A stretch of DNA of 64,000 nt from Thelonectria olida (lineage: Eukaryota; Ascomycota; Sordariomycetes; Hypocreales; Nectriaceae): NCBI GenBank assembly GCA_020736575.1, contig JAGPYM010000001.1, positions 1,426,001 to 1,490,000 of the forward strand, in the 5' to 3' direction. Shown in pieces: positions 11,223 to 23,684 of the stretch; position 1 is the first letter of the stretch, and each line of letters starts with the position of its first letter. Below the pieces are notes generated by a model. That model saw nothing but the letters and a program-made list of their open reading frames with translations, was not told where the DNA came from and ran no database searches. Position numbers and translations under genes: made by a program.

Positions 11223-14200
11223 CTTCGCTTAGGCTTTGGGTTGAACACTCGGGAACTGATGGCATTGGAAGGTGTAGGACCCGAGATGCAATACCCTTTT
11301 ATGCAATTCGAAGTATGTCCAGGTGGGACTCGAAAGGTCACGGCGGCCATTCTGTACGACAGCAAACATTTCTGACGGGACTCTTCTCAACTCCAACTGG
11401 GACAAGAGCATCCGTCATGTGCCCTTGAGAACATAGACCTCCGCTTCAACAAAATGCACGCTGCCCCACAAGAACAAAGAGAGCCGCATTCGTTTGCATC
11501 AAGATGTTTGCTTTTACGTCATTCAGCATTCGAGGCGAGCCGCGGTCATAACAATACGCGGTCTGCGCATCTACGCTATTTCTGTCTGGTCGAACCTGCC
11601 GCTGGGACGAGCCGGAAGAGCATCACCTTGCAACTCAGGCAGTGGTAACTCTGAACTGATTGAGGTTGCATAAGGCGAAAACTCATTCAGTAACAAGCAG
11701 CATGCCTGTACAGCGTTACAGATGCCTTTCTCCTAACTATATGTCTTTCACGACGCTACACATTTAGATGAGTCGGATCTTTGGATCTGACTGATCGGTT
11801 TGACAGATCGCAAATGGGACCATCCAACTAAAGCGACCAGGGTTAAACACAACCAACTAGGACTTCTTCCCTCTCCAAGATTAGAGGTCGGTCGCTTAAG
11901 CTGTGGGTGGCTCTCACGTGTTGGCGGTCATACCGAGCACCTCGAGGTTGTGAACCTTGATACCTGACTGCCGGCCTTGTACGACATGAACTCTTGCATT
12001 CACGAGGGAGAAAAAGACCCTTTCCAAAGCATCCTGGTGATCTTGAAATCTTCGAACAACGCAAAAGCGGAGAGAACGCGTGTAGGTCAGTCCACACAAC
12101 TCATTACCTGCCGCATTGCCAAGTCTTATCCCTTTCGCCACTGCAGCCAGACGGATGTCTTTCTTACATTTTCGAAATCAGGTCGATGTTGATGGCAGCA
12201 GATAAATGGTCATGTAACGTTGGCCGGAAATACACCATAAGCCAGCATGATTCTAGGTTCCCCTGCCAGCCCTGGGCGACAAGTTGCGCTCACTTCCCGA
12301 CTTGTCTAGAATCAAGTGCCACATACAGTACCACGGGCCGAGGCGATTATGACATTCCAAAGAAAGGCACCGAGGCCGAATCCTGTGCGAGGCAGTGTGC
12401 ATTAACACTCGAACAAAAATAAAGACATCGCTTAAAAGTGTGACCGGGGGTGAGGCTTTGCAATCAAACAGTCCTGCGCTTCACTCAGTCAGCCGTTTGA
12501 AACTAAAAACAGGGCGTGCTGAGTTCAGCGTGGCATGGAGCACACGACATGCCCGACGTGCACTGCACGAACTACCGAGAGACATTTGGAGCTGTTAATT
12601 GCAATGCTGATCCTGCCTCCAAAGCCGCTAACAATCCTTCTTGCCAACGGCCCAACGCTGTGCAAGGGGCGGAGTATGTCTGGGCCTTCCGAGGTGTCAA
12701 AAGTCCAGGGTTTTTCCTTTACCAGGTTGCCATGTGGAGGAGAACCCCAAGTCACGCCAGAATGAGTTGGAGACGAAGGTGCCAGCATCAACCTTACGTA
12801 TTCGTCTACCACGGCTAGCCCTAGTGGCTGGTCTCAAGTTGACATTCAGGATGGCCGCGCATCACAGCCGCTGTGCAGGTGGGCCAGGCAATGGTTACCT
12901 GGTTTCGGGGATGACGGGGCCCGGGCTTGAAGACCTTTCGGATTCTGAGGATGATTCAAATTTCATGGTGAGGTCTAGTGCCTGGTCCTGGCACGACTTG
13001 GCTGCCAGGGCCACTGTCCACATCCAACGGGAGACGTGGGAGCTGAGAGGAGCCGTCTCACTCCACTGAATGTTGAGCCGACATCCCTGACGGTCTTTTA
13101 TTATGGAACCAATCTCACCATTTAGTGCGTTCCAAATGTTCGTCGACCTTCCAGAACTTCCATGGACAGGCAAGCCCGTGGAGCCGGGGAGCCGCACGGC
13201 TTTGGAAGCTCTTATCGGAAGCCGGGTTTGGGTTTGGGTGTTTCTATGTTGCGAAACTTGCGAAACCCCAGTATAACCCCTCAGTTGAGCTTTGCCCCGT
13301 CCGCCTCGTCCTGGAAGACGTGGATCGTGCAGGACGGGGCTGTGAACATGAGACTGGTCTCTCGTCGAGGCATGAAGCGCGCAACCAACGCAATGCGGCT
13401 CCTGTGTCGACTATGATGAATGGCGATGATTCATGAATCGATGATGATGCTGATTCGGATCAACAATTCTAATCTTGGCTGAGACTGTTTCATCTCTAGG
13501 GCCATGGCTCAGCCTTTCACCTTTCACATTGCCATTCCCTGCTCTGATCCCGCGGCATCCCCGGACGAAGCCGGGCGTTGATGCTGTGATCATAGTCTTA
13601 CACATACCATTTTGTCTCGAGACTACGCCGTCGGAGTCTTGCACGGCCAAACGCACGAGCACCTTTGCACCCACAACACACAGCCGCACGTCCTTACGGA
13701 TAGGACACAGGACACAGGCGCGCATGCTCAATCTCCCCAAGAACGAAGGGAACGGCCTCATCGTCCCGTTTTGGCTCGGTGTGAGGAACACGGGTGTACG
13801 TGTCTTGTTTTGTTGGCCTGTCATCTGTTTCAAATTTTTGCTTCTGTCGACAAGGGCCAGACATTACAATCGGAGCGAGGCACGGGAGGATTTTAATACT
13901 CATCCACCATGGAGTTGTCAACTCGCACTAATCAGATGCCACGAGATGGCTTCGTCCGGAGTGTCGAGGATCTGGGGGCTTGGTCACGCTTTTTTCTCCT
14001 CCAAATAGGATGAAATGAGCCGTCTTAGCACTGAGCCCGCGAGCCGCCGTCAATGTCTGCCTGCCAAGTACGGACGGCGGCTGGTCCTCCATCCACAGCC
14101 AGCATCGCGAAGCAGGCCCGAATTAGGGTGGCCCCAGCATCTTCCGAGTGGACTAATCATACTCGACAAGGCGGCTCCGATGGGGAACTTCTTCCCACGG

Positions 14201-14738
14201 TCGCCCTTGGACTCTCTGCTCAGCTCTATCGCCCACCACGCACACAACGAGTCTCATCATCCATAAACCCAAGGTACCATACATTGACGGCTCCCCGCAA
14301 TTATGTCATGCATCATGGTTTCGCTGTATCCTGGACCCTCCCGTAATGTAATTTGAACATTGATCCCTGCACCACCACCAGAAACATGCTGGAAGCACCA
14401 ACCAACTTGGCCTCTGTCGCCGTGCCTCCGCCGCCGGATGCTGTGTTTGGGGAGAGTTCTTATATAGGCCGTCAGAGTCCTTCTTTTCCACCATGTCAGA
14501 AGTTGCCCTGCCACACTTGATGCCTAGCCGTTCCATCCATCCATCGCTCTATTCCTTTGATCCCTTGAGCTCGCCGTCGATGGGTGGTTGAGGCCGTCTA
14601 CAAATTGCTCATGTCCGCTTACAACTAGTTAACCCGTTTGCTTATTCTTTCTCTCCCTCGAGCGTTTTACTTTATCCTCAGATTCTCGCTCTCTCTCCTT
14701 CTCACTTAGCCCTTCGTTTCCTTCCCCCAGTCGCCAAA
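11223..14738. other. Large divergent intergenic region
   Basis: 3.5 kb between the methyltransferase (-) and the chitinase (+). The only open frames are short (about 140 codons or fewer), overlap on both strands and lack family motifs or convincing splice sites. Chitinase promoter elements should lie at the right end, where the leader becomes CT-rich (about 14,640-14,730). Confidence 0.55.
14461..14467 (+). promoter_or_regulatory. Possible TATA box of chitinase gene
   Basis: TATATAG about 270 bp before the chitinase ATG, followed by a pyrimidine-rich leader as in many fungal promoters. Position fits, but there is no transcript evidence. Confidence 0.35.
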
Positions 14739-16140
14739 ATGAGTCCTTCGCGCAAGTCGCGGATCAACAACAATGTCATGTTCACCAATGCAGTATATTT
14801 CCCCAACTATCGGATATACCAGGGAGACACGCCTGGAATGCTCAACTACAGCTGCATCAACCACGTCTATTACGCGTATGCCAGTGTGTCAGCAGACGGT
14901 GGTGTTTTTGTGAGTTTTACCTGCTTTCCCAAGCTATGCACCAAGAGTTTTGGATCGCCGCTTGTGATTTACAGCGCTGACTCGGGTCATTTACCTTAGC
15001 TGAGCGATGAGTGGGCGGATGCCGGAGCTCCGGTAGATGGTGTCCAAGGCGGGCTGGGCTCCCTGATGCATCTTAAGCAGAAACACCCTCATCTCCGAGT
15101 CGTTCTTTCAATCGGAGGAGGAAATTCTTCGGAAATTTTCCCCATCGTGGCGTCGAGCACGCTGCTGCGAGACAACTTTGCACGGGCGGCCCACGGGCTT
15201 GTAGAAGCCTCGGGCCTAGATGGAATCGACAGTAAGTCCCGAGATACGAGGTTTCTTCCGGGAAAATTGAGGACTAACGACCGAACCTGCAAAAAGTCGC
15301 ATGGGAATATCCTTGTGATGCCAATATGGGCTACAACTTCCTGGCCCTTCTGGCGGCCGTTCGCATTCATATGCCCGAAGATCAATACGTGCTGACTGCC
15401 GCCCTGCCCGCGAGCAAGGCGATCCTGCAATTCATCGACTGCGCCGGCATTTCCGACTACCTGGACTTTGTGAATCTGATGGCATACGACTTTTTCGGGG
15501 ACTGGATGCCCAAGAGCGGCCATCACGCTCAGCTCTACGCCATGAACAAGGACGAAACCTCGGGGTCATCGGGCGTGTCGTACCTCATGTCCCACGGCCT
15601 CCCGTCGCATAAGATCCTCCTCGGCATCCCGACCTATGGACGCAGCTTCCTCCACGCCACCGGGCCGGGCCAGAAGTTCCGTGGCGGCGGCGGCGAAGAC
15701 GGCACGTTTGAGTATAACAAGCTCCCGCGCAAGGGATGTAAGGAAGTGGTGGACAAGCGCCACGTCGCTGCCCAATGCGTGGGCGCTGACGGCGGTTTCG
15801 TCACGTACGACAACCAAGACACCGTCAAGATGAAGGCTGGTTTCTGCAAACAGAAGTCACTAGGGGTGAGTGATATGCAGTTGGTTCTTGTCATGGGATA
15901 GTTGCGTCGTCGTGGCCTTGTTTTGGTTTTCCCCCCTCTAAGACAAGGTGGACGTGTTCGTCCATACCCCTTGTCCTCCCCCCCCGCCCGCGTCTAGATG
16001 CAGGGTTTCATTAGTCTGCTGCCGAACCTGTTTGCTGACGATAGTGATAGGGTCTCTGTTATTGGAACGCGCCGGCAGATTCCAAAGAAAAGTCGAGGAG
16101 CTTGATTGCGGCTGGTTTCCGCGCGCTACACTCATCCTAA
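14739..16140 (+). CDS. GH18 chitinase-like protein, non-secreted, altered catalytic motif
   Basis: Glycoside hydrolase family 18 TIM-barrel protein, 353 aa. Exons 14739..14909, 15000..15231, 15297..15865 and 16051..16140; introns 90, 65 and 185 nt. It begins NVMFTNAVYFPNYRIYQGDTPG, the first barrel strand. SDEWAD, LRVVLSIGGGNSSE (second GH18 signature), YLDFVNLMAYDFFG and ILLGIPTYGRSF follow, then the last strand GLCYWNAPADSKEKSRSL. The catalytic DxxDxDxE motif reads D131-G-I-D134-I-A136-W-E138: the proton donor Glu138 is present but the third Asp is Ala. This stretch spans intron 2 (GACA^GTAAGT / AAAAG^TCGCA), and no other splice gives an Asp. There is no signal peptide, so an intracellular protein is inferred. 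It could be a weak chitinase, a chitin-binding protein, or a recognised subfamily with this change. Confidence 0.9.
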
Positions 16141-17616
16141 AAGGAGGTGGGAAGAGAGAGAGCAGGCCTCCTCCACCATCCATCGTTCACAACGTTACGA
16201 CTCAGATGTCTTGGGCCTGCGGCCTGCTGCTTGCAGATAGAATGGTACTGGGATGGCGTTTTTATCCATTATCCAATGATATCAAAGAAGGGCATTTCCT
16301 GGCGTTTTTCTTATGTCTTTTCCTTGGCTGGGCTTTCTCCGGTTGGTTGGTAGGAATAGACTCCATCTCTGGTCGTCAGTATTAGCCTGGGCCATGCGGC
16401 AGGCATCCGTGTGGTGACCGCAGAGGCCATGGGATACGATGACTTGACTCATGTTTTTTTAGATTTCAAATACTCAATAGACGGGGACTGGCGTTATGTG
16501 GCTGGGAAGATGACCTCCGTTGCGGCTTTGGTGCGTCTCGTGGGGAAATGGAAGCAGCTCGCCTTACCTTATGCCCTATCTTATGCCTACGTTATGCTTA
16601 AGACTTTGGATCCCGGTGTCGATGCCACCCTTCGACTCAACCCACCTTCTCGATCCTTCGGTTCGTGACCAAGACTAACCGGCTCACTCACCATGACATT
16701 GCATCACTAGGGCCAGTCGTGGCGCGGGATATGTCGGCCTGGCGAGGCCGTGACCGACTATAGCCCTCCAATCCTGAACGAAACCGCACAGCTGCTGTGA
16801 TGCCCTGGTGGGTGGTAGTTGGCGTTGGCGGTTGGGAGGGTCGTTGCGGTGGCCCCGCGCTACTGGAAATCGGCCACCCGCAGCCCAAAACGGGCCGGGT
16901 TTGTGGTTGGATGCTGCAGGCTGCAGAGGTGCGCCTCATGTCGTATCGATGGTCCGAAGGGAATAGTTGACCAGTCCAATGGCTCCGCCCCCACGACGGT
17001 GTCGGCCGGAGGAGAAGAGGGTGAAGGAAAGGAGGAAACGGGCTTGCGATCGATTGCCATCCCGCCCGTTGCGGAGCCCAGCTAGAGCACCGGTGTTTTG
17101 CCAAGTTGGGACTCCCGGCGCCGGTTATTGAAGGCGGATCGATGGATTACCCAAAGAGGCATCCGGCATCTCCTCTAACTACAGTTGGGGACTTTTATGC
17201 CGGTTTGGTGACTTTGTTGATGCCGTGAGAGAGGGGGGCGGTACTTCCGTGCGAACTTCTCAGCTCGGTGAGTCGGATCGTATCAAAGGCATAATGCTTG
17301 CGCCTCAAGGTGGACGGAAGTGGTTGCGGTGCTGTCACATGTCAGGTCACGCTTCTCCAGCTACGATCAATGGAGTCGCGTTCTCCACGTGGCGATAAGA
17401 TAAGCCCCAGGCTGTTTCCGTCATCTTTCAGGACCTCAAGGCAGCTCAAGCTCAACCTTTGACAACACGGAAACTTTTCCTCATCGAAACCTTAGTGATA
17501 GCGTTTGATATTCATCCTCGAGGTCCCACTGCCGTTTAAAATGCCCCCGGAGCGGCAATTGTCGTCCTCCCTAACCACCAACATCTACACATCCGACTTC
17601 CCTGCCCTCCATCACC
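16141..17616. other. Intergenic
   Basis: 1.5 kb between the chitinase and the next plus-strand gene. No supported gene. An upstream ATG at 17538 opens a short frame overlapping the start of the next gene in another frame and could act as a uORF. Confidence 0.5.
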
Positions 17617-18396
17617 ATGCCCGGAACCGATCGGGACCCGTCTCCGCCTGCCACAGCCGAGCCATCGGAGCTCCTTCATCAAGATGACAATGTCCCTGAG
17701 GAGACGACATCATTATCGGCGCCGCTGCCGCCCTTCGAACCGATCTTTACGCTTCTGACAAACACCACCACGAACACCACCGTCCACCCCCAGATCCACT
17801 ACATCTTCTCCGACGACGACCCCTCTATCCTCGCCGCCGCCGCCGCTGCCGACCCGGCATCACACCGCTCCCTGGTAGTTGACTTGGAGCCCGCCGCTGA
17901 AGGAAGTGCGAACCGCTGGGCCGTGTCATGGGCGTCGAGCCTGAGCCGTGACTTTGCCGTGACGGGATCCAATGTCGCCCTGCAGCAGAACGAAGGTGGG
18001 GACGATGCGGGTGACGATGACCGCCGCGGCGGAGGATCACTGATGCTCCGTGTCAAAGGCGTTGAGCGCGAACCCATGGAGTTGCGATCCGATAGCCTGC
18101 CGAGTTCCGGTAGTGGTTCCCTAGGCCGCGAGGATGTGGAGGGTCTAACCGACGATTTCCGTCGTCGTATGGCAGTGCTAAAGAAGGTTGTTGATGAAGG
18201 AGAGAAGAGGCGGAATATTGTGGAGCAACAGCAGAAGCAGGAACAAGAGCAGGAACAGACCGAAGAGGAGGATGTGGCTGTTGAAGGCTACAACGAGAAC
18301 GAGAAAGAGCAGGAAAAGGAGGGGGAAGAGGAAGAAAAGGGAGAGCAAGAGCTGAAGGAAGAGAAGGGAAAGGAGAAAGCTAAAGCCGACGACTGA
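17617..18396 (+). CDS. Unrecognised acidic, low-complexity protein
   Basis: 259 aa, one exon. I do not recognise a family. Residues about 35-115 look folded and gene-like: PPFEPIFTLLTNTTTNTTVHP, then IHYIFSDDDPSILAAAAAAD and SLVVDLEP, then RWAVSWASSLSRDFAVTGSNVALQQ. A Gly/Asp-rich spacer leads to LMLRVKGVEREPMELRSDSLPSSGSG and a helix, VEGLTDDFRRRMAVLKKVVDEGEKRR. The last 65 residues are almost wholly Glu, Lys and Gln, consistent with a charged coiled coil or disordered tail. The ATG sits in a good context (CATCACCATGCC). The alternation of hydrophobic strands with acidic loops suggests a small conserved domain at the N-terminus, but no function is assigned. Codon use is consistent with a real gene and no frameshift is evident. 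Confidence 0.75.
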   Translation: MPGTDRDPSPPATAEPSELLHQDDNVPEETTSLSAPLPPFEPIFTLLTNTTTNTTVHPQIHYIFSDDDPSILAAAAAADPASHRSLVVDLEPAAEGSANRWAVSWASSLSRDFAVTGSNVALQQNEGGDDAGDDDRRGGGSLMLRVKGVEREPMELRSDSLPSSGSGSLGREDVEGLTDDFRRRMAVLKKVVDEGEKRRNIVEQQQKQEQEQEQTEEEDVAVEGYNENEKEQEKEGEEEEKGEQELKEEKGKEKAKADD

Positions 18397-19532
18397 AGCT
18401 GTTTCTGGCGACGTTCGGCAATCAATGATTGAATATGTTTCAACTTTCAAGCACTGGACCTGAGAAAGGGCTGGGCTGGAGTCATGGACTCGACTTTTCG
18501 CTGGTATGCCGACTCGACTCACCCAGGCAAACATCAGCATGCTGACTTTATCACAGACGAGGCTGTCCTACGTACTGAGCTACTCAGCAATGGTTCTCCA
18601 AAGAACAACCTATGGTGCGATTTGAAACAGGTGGACCAGACACCTTACATTATTGAAAGCATATGGGCATCGGATAAGCCCGGCGTATGGGCCTGTTTTT
18701 GTCGTGTATTTTCAGCTTTTCTTATGTTTGAGCTTAGCTTTGCGTGCGCGATGAGAGGCTTTGATTTACGGAGTATAACGTCGTTATCAAACGATGCGCA
18801 GAATCTCTGTATTATTTCGCCTTGAGCCGGTACATTGCTGTTCGTCAGAAGATGCATCTAGAACTAGATCTCATCACACGTTATCTCATCCACCGTGAGC
18901 TCTTTTATAGCACGATGCCCTTGGTACTGCTAAGTCCATGTTACACTTGGGGTTTTTTGGAAGGCTTTCTTTCTCATCTCACTCGATTATTTCTCTCCCA
19001 AGATGTTCGTTATGTTCGCCATGTACGCTTAGTTTCAATTCTCTCATAGAGAAGCCAATGGCTTGGGTTATCAAATCAAATCAACATATTATACATAGCT
19101 ATAGGCGAAGCAGAATTTGTGATTAAAGCTCATACTATAAACGCCCCTAACTAATGCAATGGACAGAAACAACTCCAGAAATGGAATATCGAAACAACCC
19201 CATTGCCGTCTTCCGACAGATATATAAAAACCAACGACGGGCTTTGAGGCTATGACAGAAAAAACAGCACGCAAGCGAGATGTAATCCAGACAATGGTAA
19301 ACAAAACGACAGGTAAAAAAAATCCAAGCGATTGGCAGCGGCGGCCATGCAGTCCTCCCGGGTGTATCCTCTTCCTCTCCTCCAGTGTAAACGGGACTGA
19401 ACTTTTCTAGCTCCCTCCTCCCTTCCCGCCGGCACATGTATTCCAACAAAGAAAAGCCACACGATCATGGCCAGGTTATCCATTTTGCGCATCTTGCGAT
19501 ATATGGTATCAGGTATTGAGTAAACCTGACAT
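18397..19532. other. Intergenic, convergent 3' region
   Basis: 1.1 kb between two convergent genes, the unrecognised acidic protein and SSO. AT content rises through it, as expected for 3' UTR and terminator sequence. No gene supported. Confidence 0.5.
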
Positions 19533-21016
19533 TCATGGTTGTGCCAGCTGGGGAAGATGCAGCCGCCCACGGGCGAATCTACCCAAAGCCTTGCTGCCTG
19601 CGCTGAGCTCTTCGCGAGAGGTGATGGCGTTGACGGCGCGGATGCTGTCGATGGCGATGCTTCGCTTCTTGTTGTTGTTCCCCTTGACAACGAAAATGTA
19701 GATGAGGACGATGATGACAATAACGGCGATGATGGCAACTGTCTCCAGTTAGTAAATTGCACGTATTTCGAGAAACCAGAAAGCCACATACCACAGATAC
19801 CCAGGCAGATCCACTTCTTCTTGCGAGTTCCGCGGGCGGTGTTGACGGCGACACCAATCTCCTCGTTACCCTTGTCGAGGTTCTCCACGACCTCCTCACC
19901 CTTCTGCTCAATCTGCATCACAGTAGCCTCCTGCTGGACAACGAGCGTGTCCATGTCCTGGAACAGCTGGGCCAGCTCAACCATTTGCTGCTCAATCTTG
20001 ACGAGAGCTGCATGTCGGTCCTGGACGGCGCCAAGGGCAGCACGAGCGCGACCTTGTCGGTCACTCTGGATGATAGCCTGGCTGAAAATCTGGCCACCGG
20101 AAGTATCCTCGACAGCGGCGCGGACCTCATCTTCTGAGGCATCGGGACGGACAATGCGGTACTGGCGGGCCATTTGGTCCTGGGTGCGCTTGCGGAACTG
20201 CGACTCGACCTGCTGGTACTGGGTAATGGCGGCCTTCAGACGGCGGTCGACACGGCTGACTTGGGGCTTGTTCTTGGCGCTGTTGGATTCGGGGTTGGAC
20301 TTGACCATGCGCACGCGCTCAGTCAAGCTGCGGTAGAGGGCCATTGTGTCTGAGGAGAGAGCATCGAGCTGACGGTTGGCTTGGCTCGAGGCTGAGCTAT
20401 CGGCGTCGTCGAGGGTTCGCTGTTGGGTGGCGCGAAGCTGCTCCAGGTTCGACTCGACGGTGTCGATACCGCGATCGATATCACGGCACTCATTGAGAAT
20501 GGCATTGGGGTCGGTCTCAGCGGCCATGTCGCCGGCGTGGTGGGTCAGAGGAGCCATTTCGTGAGAGCCTGATGAGAGTCAGTCGTCAAGTCTTCGAGAC
20601 AAGACGATTCGGCGAATCTTCTTACCTGCTCCATAAGCGCCCTGGTTGTTATAGCCCTGGCTGTTATATCCACCGCCATAACCGCCATTATCCCGCTGGT
20701 CGTAGGGGTTTGATCCGTTGTATCTGAATCAAGCGAGTCAGTCAGGGGTTCCGAACTGCGTTTCGCAACGCGACACTGTCGAGGGGCATGACTAACCCGT
20801 ACTGTTGAGACATTGTTAGCAAATCGGGTCCTAGGAGAGTTTTGAAGTTGTGGTACAAGACAGAAAATGAGAACGGAGAGGGAAAGAAGGTGACTCGAGG
20901 TTGTGAAAACAGCAAGTAGTGATTGAAAGGTGTGCTACAAGCAACACGCGAACCAGGGGAACAGGAGCGGGATTGGATTGGGATGCGAATGGACAAAGGG
21001 CAAGACTTACGCTCAT
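19533..21016 (-). CDS. SSO1: Plasma-membrane syntaxin (Qa-SNARE), SSO1/SSO2 homologue
   Basis: t-SNARE for fusion of secretory vesicles with the plasma membrane. Preferred model: 21016..21011 (ATGAGC), 20801..20797 (a 5-nt microexon, TACGG), 20723..20626, 20568..19792 and 19738..19533, giving 363 aa that begin MSYGYNGSNPYDQRDN. The alternative starts at the ATG at 20813 (MSQQYGYNG...) and needs no microexon; both are in frame. A Gly/Tyr/Asn-rich N-terminus precedes the Habc bundle (NAILNECRDIDRGIDTVESN onward, ending near VDRRLKAAITQYQQVESQFR). The SNARE helix contains the zero-layer Gln in QLFQDMDTLVV and ends in RGTRKKKWICLGIC. The membrane segment VAIIAVIVIIVLIYIFVV is split by a 53-nt intron with a TACTAAC branch. 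Oddly, about 48 residues follow the membrane segment, where most syntaxins stop. Confidence 0.9.
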
Positions 21017-23684
21017 CTTGGACAACTAATTAGGTGGAGGAGAGTCGTCGGAGACTGAATTAAGCGTCGATCTCGTATCGGGGGAGGGGGAAGGCGAATT
21101 GCTTCTGTTCGGTCGGCCTCGTTCTTTTGGAATTGGATGGATGTCGTCTCGGGCGGGTATCGTCCTCGGCAGACCACACAAGGGAAGAGATTCTCGTCGC
21201 ACAGCAAGGAGAAGAAAAAGAAAAAAGGAAGCGAGTGTCGAGGGCGGGGGAGGAGAAGGAGGCAAGAGAAGAGGGTTTTTGAAAGAGTGAGAGTGAGACG
21301 AAGAGGGAGCGACGAGAAGAGGCGGGAAAAGGAATCGAGAGTGAGAGCTACTTGTTAGTGTGGCTACTGAGTTGGAGGCGCTGCACCGGGGGGAAAAGTG
21401 GCGGCCGAGTACGGGAGAGGTACCTGGAGTCGTCAGCTGCATGCGGCTTAACCGCTGAGGTGGTGTCGAGTCGATGCACCGACGGACATTAGGTCCAGGG
21501 GGATCGGCCTTGGCACAGCCGACCTCACAGCGCTGCGACGCTGGTTTGTAGTGGTTGCAGAGCCTTACAGCGCCTTACTGAGCCCTGCAGAGTCTTGCAG
21601 AGCCCGTAACAAGTGCCCAGTGACGCACCAGCGCATCGCATGTACCGCCCAAGTACCCCCAGCCTGGGTCTCCTTGTCTGCCGTTGCCATCAATCCATTC
21701 GCCCTGGCCTTCGCAATCTCGCAAACCCCAACCCTATTTCGCTGCCAGATCAGCAGCCATCCATCAGCATCAGCATCAGCATCACCCCTGATTCCCTGGA
21801 AAGGATTTCGGACCCCAAAAGTGCACAGTAGCGATTGGCCGTCCGTCGTCTTGTTTCTTGTTCTTCTTGATACGTGGAAAAGATTGACTCTGCTTCATCA
21901 TCAGCAGAGCTCCCCTCCCCCTCCTCCCCCCTTCTTCTCATCAGTCCAGCTTCGTTTAATGTTAACTACTTTCAGCCCTACTTCCCATCAGCAGACCCCA
22001 GGCCCTTCATAAGCTTGAACAACAACGGCCATAGTCCCTTGGCAAATCTGCGGCCATGGAAGCCACCCTTAAAAAAAAAGCCACTCGTCTTCGACGCCGG
22101 AGGGGGCTGAAATGGGGGCCAAGAGCATTGAGAATACAGATCCTGGCTCATAACTCTGGGACACCCAACTTCATCGACATGAACCAATCAAGCTCGGGGA
22201 AAGTCCCGCTGGTTCCACTGTTTCATCCTGTCCTTGCTTCAATTTGTGAGTGCCAACGGATTCTTTTGTCGAGCCATATGGTGGTAAAAGCCACTTCATC
22301 AGAGATGATGGCCATAATCACATCCCAGGCACTGAATGCATTCACAATTCATGACTCAAGAATGCAGCTCGACGTCTGGAATGCTCCAAGAGAAACAAGA
22401 AAGAAAAGCAGAGGCTGCGCCACCCGGAATCGAGAGAATGCGTGTCTGCTGCATGTAGGCTGACAGGCAAACTGGCCCAGAATAATAGAGCACCCCGACA
22501 AGAAAGCCTCGCATGGGCGCTAATTCCTTCAGCTTTGGGCGCCACCACGCATGCGTACCGGTCGTCATCCGTCACCATCACAGTTCCGACGGAGTTTGTG
22601 CTTGGGCTGAGCATTTCCAGCTCTTGTATTAGCATGTACCGAGTTGCACCGTGCATTGTTATCCCGGAGGTGAAAAACAAGACCAAATGTCTGCTCTCTG
22701 CAACCATCGAGACGCGAACAAGGGTCTCGAACAACAAGCTTCGCCCGCGTGGGTCTAAACCGGAACGGACGTCCGTTGGAGAGTCGAGTGGAGATCGACA
22801 GTTGCAGGGGAGGGTTAAATTTGGCGTCTCAGAAGGAGTCCTTGATGTTTGATGTCTTGCCTCTGGCGGCTGGCGTTTGGAATTGGAACGGAAAGTCTCC
22901 AATCTTGTTTGGAGTCGGCACTCAAACAACTGAGCCTCGCCGTCAACTCCATCTTTGACGATGCATTCATGCGGACCGGCCACCGTCTCCCCTCATGTCT
23001 CGTCCATGCCCGTCGCCATCCATGTGAATAAGCTGACGCTCCACATTTGCGCTGACCTCTTTCATCTGCCTAACTAAACCTGACATGCCATCCATCCATC
23101 ACCGCTCTTCCATGCAGCTTCGGCATTATAACGCACCTCACATTGAAGGCGGTGTTACTTGATGGAACGAACGCCCCCCAAGGGATGAACGGTGAGACGA
23201 ACCGCGACGGTGTTTGTTTTAATCTCCGATCCCTTGCGACGAAGACCAAAGTGACATCCAACCAACCACTCACTCGCTCCAATTGACTTGGCCAGAATCT
23301 GCCCACTTGGTTAGATGTAATCAGAACTCCAACACCAAAAGATCAGGATCGTCATTTCCCATTAGAGAGATGAGCCTCCATTAGATTTCAAATGTAGGAA
23401 ATATGGTTAGCTCTCGACAAGCACTTGAATGTCCGAATGCGGCAAACACTCCTGTGTTCACTACTTGGTTTGCTGTATCAAGAGCTATAATTTCCCATTT
23501 AATTCGAACTGTGATAGTCATATATCAATGCTTCGTAGAGCTCCCTGGATACATCATTTCCTTTCATAAAATAGCAACTGGTAGGTCAAAATCTCTTTGC
23601 GCTTGCAAGCCCACTCCCAATCATTACGCCTCCAAGCTCTAGTCTCCACGCTTTCCATCCCAAGACAAATCGGATGGAAGATAC
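21017..23684. other. Intergenic, SSO leader and promoter
   Basis: 2.7 kb. The first 450 bp read on the minus strand are strongly pyrimidine-rich, as in a fungal 5' leader for SSO. A short (CATCAG)n-type run lies near 21,761-21,783. Open frames of up to about 210 codons (22,342-22,983, minus) overlap others on the opposite strand and show no family motif. Confidence 0.5.

Noticed and set aside
19539..20336. 265-codon plus-strand frame over SSO
   Set aside because: Shadow of the syntaxin coding strand; low complexity and no homology.
21013..21442. Pro/Ser-rich minus-strand frame upstream of SSO
   Set aside because: Reads through the pyrimidine-rich leader; the strong GTAAGT after ATGAGC marks the coding start instead.
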